Positions 10,966 to 15,706 of a stretch of DNA of 15,706 nt are shown piece after piece. Origin of the DNA: Acanthaster planci (lineage: Eukaryota; Echinodermata; Asteroidea; Valvatida; Acanthasteridae); the NCBI RefSeq assembly GCF_001949145.1, contig NW_019091517.1:656907-672612 (forward strand). The letters run 5' to 3'. Below the pieces are notes generated by a model. The model saw nothing but the letters and a program-made list of their open reading frames with translations, did not search any database and was not told the DNA's origin. A program made the translations under genes and the position numbers. Numbering within the stretch: position 1 is the first letter of the stretch; each line of letters begins with the position of its first letter.

Positions 10966-11565
10966 TCATAAAATGCTGTGAAAACAAGAAGTATCAAGAG
11001 GGTTTGTTGCGAAAACAGGAAAAGAAACAGCTTGAGAAAGAGGCTGCCCTTGGGATGAGATATGAGTCAATAAGGGGGGGGGACTGGTACACTGTGGGTT
11101 ATATGTATGAGGAGAAAGATTTCCAGGGGAGGTTGTTGCTGTAGGAGACGGAGAAATGTCAGTTATGGAACGTGCTGGAAAGTATCGGAAATGTCCTGCT
11201 GTAAAGGACTGTACTATATGTAGAGAGCTTGTGAGATGACACTTCAAGTTTTCCGTTGAAATGTAAGAAAGTGCACCCGTAGTGGTATATTTACATGTAC
11301 ATATAGCCTGGAGTTGAATTGTCTGAGGCTCAACAAACAATGATAAGGGCGTTTCAATCAAATGATGATGTACATGTGTGAGGGATGTCGTGCATGTTGT
11401 ACATATAATTGTGAGTATGCTGGTGTGTAGTGACAGCACCATCATGCATTGGCAGGGGCATTCCTCATGTTTGCCGTCGCCTCCGTTGTTGGCCTGTCTG
11501 CTACTGAAATTAAATAGGTAAATTTCACTCTTCTTGGGCTTGTAAATTTCTTGTAAATCATCCAA
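10966..11565 (-). CDS. Longest open frame of the window; possible terminal exon(s) of an unrecognised protein
   Basis: A 199-codon open frame; stop-to-stop it runs a few codons further upstream. At this base composition a stop-free run this long is expected far less than once per window, which sets it apart from the other frames. The first codon is TTG, so the N terminus would have to come from splicing. Residues 1-20 are charged (DDLQEIYKPKKSEIY). The middle is rich in Thr, Cys and His. The last 70 residues are rich in Pro, Ser and Thr (SPSPTATTSPGNLSPH), as in disordered regions. The nine-G run at 11074-11082 supplies a PPP tract. A good acceptor-like TCCTTTACAG ends at 11199, so 10966-11198 could be a terminal exon. 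The frame is crossed by duplicated blocks A1 and B1. No domain is recognised, and repeat-derived or chance openness remains possible. Confidence 0.3.
   Translation of the reverse strand: MDDLQEIYKPKKSEIYLFNFSSRQANNGGDGKHEECPCQCMMVLSLHTSILTIICTTCTTSLTHVHHHLIETPLSLFVEPQTIQLQAICTCKYTTTGALSYISTENLKCHLTSSLHIVQSFTAGHFRYFPARSITDISPSPTATTSPGNLSPHTYNPQCTSPPPLLTHISSQGQPLSQAVSFPVFATNPLDTSCFHSIL
11226..11376 (+). repeat. Duplicated block A, copy 1
   Basis: 151 bp matching 12574-12727 with one base difference (A here, C there, in GTAAGAA[A/C]GTGC) and one missing ATG/GAT triplet. It begins AGCTTGTGAGATG and ends GATGATGTACATG, and contains a TACATGTA at 11292. It lies inside the 199-codon minus-strand frame. 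The 3-base indel would not break that frame. Confidence 0.95.
11460..11517 (+). repeat. Duplicated block B, copy 1
   Basis: 58 bp identical to 12383-12440. It begins ATTCCTCATGTTTGCC and ends GAAATTAAATAG. It is richer in CpG and GC than its surroundings. On the plus strand it is preceded by GGCAG and followed directly by GTAAAT, so it is bordered by acceptor-like and donor-like sequence. Confidence 0.95.
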
Positions 11566-11886
11566 TGGGTTTCCAGAGGAGTAGAGAAATTGTTAGATAT
11601 CGTGGGAAGGGTATAAATACATTATTTAATGGGTAAATTGGGCAAATGGTTTTGTTACTTTTGAGCGGTAAAATAATGGCGGCCTTATAGCAGTGTGCTC
11701 AGACAAGTCTGGTTTGCATATACATGTATATATACATATATCGGTATCGACGTTAATGGTGCCGAGACCAAAACTTTGAGTAGGATCTATGGTGGAGTAA
11801 TTATATGGGTTATGTAGTTTAGATCATTTGATTGAAGGTGGTTACTGGTTTCGCATAAGTGTACATTACTTGCATGTACATGTACA

Positions 11887-11963
11887 GGCACATGTTGGGC
11901 AAATTGTGACATGTAAATTAATGAGACGGGCACATGTACTTGAGGATTAAGTGACATGTAAAT
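11887..11963 (+). repeat. Degenerate two-unit tandem repeat, about 42-45 bp period
   Basis: Two units each open with GGCACATGT (11887-11895 and 11929-11937) and each contain GTGACATGTAAAT (11906-11918 and 11951-11963). The sequence between the shared words differs, so it is either an old tandem duplication or convergence on the common CATGT word. Confidence 0.5.
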
Positions 11964-12382
11964 CCCTTGCTTATTGGAGATGATTATTGCTTTAATTTTG
12001 AAATTGTTTGGAATGATTGGACTTCAATTATATTAGATTCTATCTCTAAGTTACACAGTAATTAGAGAGTAATCTTCCCAGTACTTGAGGGATATTGATT
12101 TATCGTCTTTATTCCAATGTACATGTAATTTTAGGATTGGATAATGACACTAGGGTGAACTCTTTGTTATTTCCATCAGGAGGAAGTCCACAGTGTGAAT
12201 TTAATTTTCTTGGCAATTAATCAATTTGGAAGGATGAATAGATAAACTGTTTTCCAGACATTTCCAATTTCATCACTTTAGGGTCAAACTGTGCCATTTC
12301 AATACATTCAGATTATACATGTTTAATTTCTGCCATTCACCTAGAAGGAACACTTAACTTAAGTTGTGTTTCTTTTTCTTTA
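11964..12382. other. Non-coding spacer between duplicated blocks
   Basis: AT-rich sequence with one TACATGTA at 12120 and a pyrimidine-rich tract (TTTCTTTTTCTTTAATTCC) that ends as block B copy 2 begins. No open frame or RNA gene is recognised. Confidence 0.4.
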
Positions 12383-12440
12383 ATTCCTCATGTTTGCCGT
12401 CGCCTCCGTTGTTGGCCTGTCTGCTACTGAAATTAAATAG
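12383..12440 (+). repeat. Duplicated block B, copy 2
   Basis: 58/58 identical to 11460-11517, in the same orientation. Similarity stops exactly where copy 1 meets GTAAAT; here AGCAATAAC follows instead. A pyrimidine-rich tract lies immediately upstream. Confidence 0.95.
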
Positions 12441-12526
12441 AGCAATAACACCAGTAGAGATCCGAGCCCAGGGTGTTCTGGTGTGTCTGTTCATGCGCAC
12501 CCCCCACCAGATAGCGCCCCTCCCAC

Positions 12527-12573
12527 ACATGATACATGTATTATTTACATGTAGTTTGTTGTGTAGTCACATT
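12527..12573 (+). repeat. Duplicated block C, copy 1 (left flank of A2)
   Basis: 47 bp from ACATGATACATG to TAGTCACATT, matching 12723-12769 with one difference (TTTGTTG here, TTTGTTT there). It abuts block A copy 2 with no spacer and contains two TACATGTA words. Confidence 0.9.
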
Positions 12574-12727
12574 AGCTTGTGAGATGACACTTCAAGTTTT
12601 CCGTTGAAATGTAAGAACGTGCACCCGTAGTGGTATATTTACATGTACATATAGCCTGGAGTTGAATTGTCTGAGGCTCAACAAACAATGATGATAAGGG
12701 CGTTTCAATCAAATGATGATGTACATG
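12574..12727 (+). repeat. Duplicated block A, copy 2
   Basis: 154 bp, near-identical to 11226-11376 (one substitution, one extra triplet). It is in the same orientation but placed after block B, whereas copy 1 lies before it. It is enclosed by the two C copies; its final ACATG is shared with the start of the right C copy. Confidence 0.95.
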
Positions 12728-12769
12728 ATACATGTATTATTTACATGTAGTTTGTTTTGTAGTCACATT
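12723..12769 (+). repeat. Duplicated block C, copy 2 (right flank of A2)
   Basis: 46/47 identical to 12527-12573. Together they flank A2 as long direct repeats. This could be read either as a 47-bp target duplication or as a tandem duplication of a C+A unit. Confidence 0.9.
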
Positions 12770-13167
12770 CATAAGATTACATGTATGCATGCATAAGACT
12801 TGGTACAAACAGCTGCCTCTTATTCCATAGTACTCCCTCTTTACTTCCAGGTAGAAAGGAGCCTTATTAATGCTTAGTACTTCAGTGTAGTTATTGGTCC
12901 CACTTGTTTGTTAAAAAAAAGTTTTTTGCTGTTTAAACTATTTACTGGGTTTACTAAAAAAAAAGTGTAATGTACATGTACCTTCGTGTAACTTACAGTA
13001 ACGTACCGGTAAGTGACCATGACTTTTTGGAAATTTATTGAAAACGAAAAAACTAATTATTCCACATTTTATGTCAAAAACACTTGCCGTAAATTGAGAA
13101 ACATACACCAATAACACACTTTTTCAGAAACTTATCCAGTTGAGGTAACTTTTCATGGAAAAGTTTT
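12770..13167. other. Non-coding stretch with A and T runs
   Basis: Contains TACATGTA at 12778 and 12973, oligo-A runs near 12914 and 12956, and a TACCGGTA palindrome near 13004. No gene is seen. Confidence 0.4.
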
Positions 13168-13236
13168 CTGTATATATAAAGTGTAATATATACAGTATTA
13201 CAGTATATCTGTATATATACAGTGTAATAACACTGT
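13168..13236. repeat. Nested AT-rich palindromes
   Basis: Three foldbacks lie end to end. CTGTATATAT pairs with ATATATACAG across 13168-13195. CTGTATATATACAG at 13209-13222 is a perfect 14-bp palindrome. ACAGTGT/ACACTGT arms lie at 13219-13236. This is probably a palindromic TA microsatellite able to form cruciform structures. Confidence 0.65.
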
Positions 13237-13812
13237 CTGATTTTAATTCTCTTTGGAGATCCTGCTTGTCTTGGCATCAAGTATTACATGTACATGTACC
13301 TTCCTCTTCATCTTGATAAATGAGTTGCAAGGGAATTATTTTTACAAGCAGATGGCTCCCAAAACAGAAGGAAACACAACAAGGACACCTTAAAGGATCA
13401 ACCAAGAGAGACTGGTTGCCTTTTTTGCAATGTCTGAAAGCTGAGGAAAGCACAAGCTCCAAGGCAAAAGTGAACTTTGCAGTACAGTAATAACTTCCAC
13501 AAAGCCGACAAAGCTGATCAAGAAAACTGATCCAGACCAAGTACACACCAGATAAACGTTAGCCCAACTAATTAATACTGGCATTTCAATCAAATAGACT
13601 GTAGTGTTGGTGTCGGATGACCAGAGAGGGCACTTGCACCAAAGGTGAGATTTACCCGCAAAAAGGCACAGAGAAGCTGAACTGTAAAAATCTCCTATAC
13701 ATGTACTTTTGTACACAGCCAGAGAAAGAAAAAAAATAAAATCCAGAACAAAAAACTGAGAAATATATATCTCACCCCTGTAGCACAGATCCACTGTACA
13801 GCCGTGTGGTGA
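13237..13812. other. Non-coding stretch, nothing recognised
   Basis: Overlapping minus-strand frames (13277-13546 and 13390-13794) are hydrophobic, of chance length and unlike any family I recognise. Two overlapping TACATGTA words sit at 13285-13298 and one at 13698. Confidence 0.35.
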
Positions 13813-14106
13813 GCTCCTGGGTCAGCCCGGGAGACCCATTGCCATGATACAGGCACAGTGTTTTCTTATGAGTGCGTTTTGGAGTTTATGCCAGACAGGA
13901 GTGATGTTGTGACAATAAACGGCCACGAGCCACAAAACGTGAATAGAAGTCTTCACAGTGTCATTTGTCGGTGTGAGAAAGACCCTTAGAGATGGTTGAT
14001 ATTTACAATACTCATCAACTGGACATGCTGGAACATGTCCTCTAAGGATAAACATGCCAACATCCAAATGAGTGGTTCCATAACAATACCTAAATTGCTC
14101 TCCAAA
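13813..14106 (-). CDS. Weak candidate exon in a slightly GC-richer patch, strand uncertain
   Basis: On the minus strand a stop-free run from 14106 to the TGA at 13822-13824 (94 codons) includes RYCYGTTHLDVGMF, RGHVPACPVDEYCKY and a hydrophobic stretch VLWLVAVYC. On the plus strand 13813-13989 is also open and encodes DTGTVFSYECVLEF and SDVVTINGHEPQNV, followed by possible donor GTGTGAG inside its last codons. The patch has more C, G and CpG than its neighbours, which is what draws attention. I recognise no domain on either strand. At most one reading could be a real exon, and both may be chance. Confidence 0.18.
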
Positions 14107-14989
14107 TTATTAAAATCGAAAAAGAAGGAAGTGATTACATGGTGATGAAGCTGTCCATTTTATTAATGATGGGGGGGGGCAACAGGGCTATGCGCTTCTT
14201 CAGAAGGGGGCACTTTTTTATGCATGAGCAAGGCACATTTTGGGGTAAATTTCCCTTCCATCTCCGTGCTTGTAAAGGCCCCAAAAAAGTACTCTCATCT
14301 CTCAAAAAGACAGGTACTGCTAGCTGTGCACAACATTTTAATTAGTACCCTGTAAATGGCATGGTTATTTGGGACAGTCTTTGCCAACCAGTTAATATTC
14401 AATCCGCCACAAGTTGAAGTGCACTCTCGATGAGCAAAGAAAAGACAGGCTGCCTTTAGCCAAATCTGGTGTACACCAATGTTATTAGTACAGGCCTGGT
14501 GTCCTTTTGGTCTGCACCAGAAATACACCAATAAAAACTATACCCATTGCAAAGGACACTAATAAGGCACCAAAACAGCACCAAAATGTCTGTCATTTTG
14601 CAGTGTGCACCGAGTTTTTTGAGTTTTCAATGATTTTTCCTACACCAATGTGGCATCAAAATTACTTCAAAATAAACTACACAAAATGTATCCTGATACA
14701 CATGTAGTAATGACACCAGTCCCGCACCATTTGTATTTCAAAGCTTAATTCATTCCAGCTACATGTAAACATCCCATAGCATGGATACAGCTATACAGCT
14801 TCATTTCATGTATGATGTCCAAGCAATGAGGTTCCAGTATAGGAGTGATGATAATGTACAGTGTACAGGCAATAATAACAACATATTACTTTGCAATCTT
14901 ACGAAGATGAAAGTACTTCAAGTCACATCCCTGCTCATGTAGTGTACTGGTTTGTGCAATAATTAGTTCCACACTTCCCCGGCTACAGC
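14107..14989. other. Non-coding stretch, nothing recognised
   Basis: A nine-G run lies at 14171-14179. A region of repeated ACACCAAT and GCACCA words spans roughly 14470-14730. One TACATGTA lies at 14760. No protein or RNA gene is recognised. Confidence 0.4.
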
Positions 14990-15056
14990 AATAGAGGGAT
15001 CCCAATACGACGCTTTTAGCGTAGATCTGCGCACTTCCGCGTTTGAAAACGAGGCT
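14990..15056 (+). repeat. Left terminal inverted repeat of the 439-bp element
   Basis: Carries the blocks AATAGAGGGAT, TCTGCGCA and TTGAAAACGAGGCT in order, mirrored at 15373-15428. It is about 11 bases longer than the right arm. Confidence 0.7.
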
Positions 15057-15372
15057 GTACATGTATGTGTCAGCTTCAATTCTTAATACGATCAGACGAT
15101 TGAAAGGAAGGAGTTAAGACACAAAATACATAAAGGTATGTTAAATTCAGACTTTTCAGGTTGCAAACTTTTGAGGAAGAGTCTTTCAGGATGACTCGAC
15201 ACGTAAAATCAAAAGAAAAAATAACGACAATTGACTGCGAACTAACCTACCTGCGATGGTCAAGAATCTTGTGCAGTGGGTGTGGTTTAACCTGGAGTGG
15301 CGTCACACTTACGAACCGGATACTCCATGTGTGTGGACTCCACGGGCGGGCACGACAAAGTTCAACACAGAG

Positions 15373-15428
15373 AGCCTCGGTTTCAAGGCAGATATGCGCA
15401 GACGGCGCTAACGTGAAATCCCTCTATT
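15373..15428 (-). repeat. Right terminal inverted repeat of the 439-bp element
   Basis: Inverted counterpart of 14990-15056, with the same three blocks in the same order read inward. The immediate flank AGTGCAAATG does not match the left flank beyond the possible TA. Confidence 0.7.
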
Positions 15429-15706
15429 AGTGCAAATGTATGGAGCTTATCAATTTTCAAGTTTCCTCCAATCGAGGTACATGTATGCCCATTTAATTCT
15501 GGCTGGGGCATTAATTTCTGTTACAACATGTTAAAATACAATGAACCTAAATGGCACACACAACTGGAAAGTGAATTTTTGAAACATGGTAATACTAATA
15601 GAATTAAAAAAATATGTACGTGCAAGGCCATGCAGACAGATTAAATATCAGGATGTTATATCTACATTTTACATCAACAAACAGTTACTACACGTAGGCC
15701 TATGTG
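15429..15706. other. Right-edge sequence, nothing recognised
   Basis: AT-rich DNA with one TACATGTA (15478-15485) and one TAGGCCTA (15695-15702) just before the window ends. No open frame of note. Confidence 0.4.

Larger units (their letters stand above)
14990..15428. mobile_element. MITE-like element with long imperfect terminal inverted repeats
   Basis: The ends are inverted complements in three collinear blocks. The outer block AATAGAGGGAT (14990-15000 against 15418-15428) is perfect over 11 bp. TCTGCGCA (15026-15033 against 15395-15402) is perfect over 8 bp. TTGAAAACGAGGCT (ending at 15056) matches the complement of the block starting at 15373 at 13 of 14 positions. Gaps between the blocks differ on the two sides, so the arms have diverged by indels. 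The ends are rich in CpG, unlike the rest of the window. A TA at 14992-14993 and 15425-15426 could be the target duplication. The 316-base interior includes an 89-codon plus-strand frame (15161-15430) with no recognised domain that runs through the right arm. A bidirectional CpG promoter is the main alternative. The family is not recognised. Confidence 0.6.

Noticed and set aside
13390-13794. 134-codon hydrophobic minus-strand frame
   Set aside because: The length fits chance, there is no domain or signal-peptide logic, and it overlaps another frame; hydrophobicity follows from T-rich codons.
15161-15430. 89-codon plus-strand frame as a gene
   Set aside because: It runs through the right inverted repeat of the putative element and has no recognised domain.

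Overview
The window looks like nuclear DNA of an animal, most likely a marine invertebrate deuterostome. It is AT-rich (roughly 37-40% GC by eye) with very few long open frames, no operon-like spacing and no bacterial ribosome-binding pattern. Two palindromic words are strikingly over-used: TACATGTA (31 copies by hand count) and TAGGCCTA (3 copies). I associate this vocabulary with echinoderm and related marine invertebrate genomes; that assignment is inference from memory. No complete protein-coding gene can be recognised, and no rRNA, intact tRNA, CRISPR or phage feature is visible. Most short open frames begin at TTG or GTG and are of the length expected by chance.

Layout. Positions 1-88 hold a minus-strand tRNA-like head (A box, B box, anticodon-like hairpin), probably a SINE cut by the window edge. 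Positions 89-2560 show no gene and no TACATGTA word. Positions 2561-2858 are a MITE-like element with 26-bp inverted ends. From 2859 to about 9.2 kb the DNA appears to be intron or intergenic, with one weak minus-strand candidate exon near 5.3-5.6 kb. At 9227-9323 there is a long hairpin with alternative pairings. At 9971-9994 there is a short G7/C7 hairpin.

The most interesting region is 10966-12769. It carries the longest open frame of the window (199 codons, minus strand, Pro/Ser/Thr-rich C-terminal half). Overlapping and following it are three families of near-identical duplicated blocks in changed order: A1 (151 bp), B1 (58 bp), then B2, C1, A2, C2. A2 sits exactly between the two 47-bp C copies. 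Near-perfect identity means the event was recent, was homogenised by gene conversion, or is an assembly artefact between haplotypes.

Further right are AT-rich nested palindromes (13168-13236), a slightly more GC-rich stretch with open frames on both strands (13813-14106), and a 439-bp CpG-containing element with imperfect long inverted ends (14990-15428) that looks like a second, unrelated non-autonomous DNA transposon. The genes do not form a pathway. The window reads as repeat-littered intronic or intergenic DNA, with at most a few exons of unrecognised genes.
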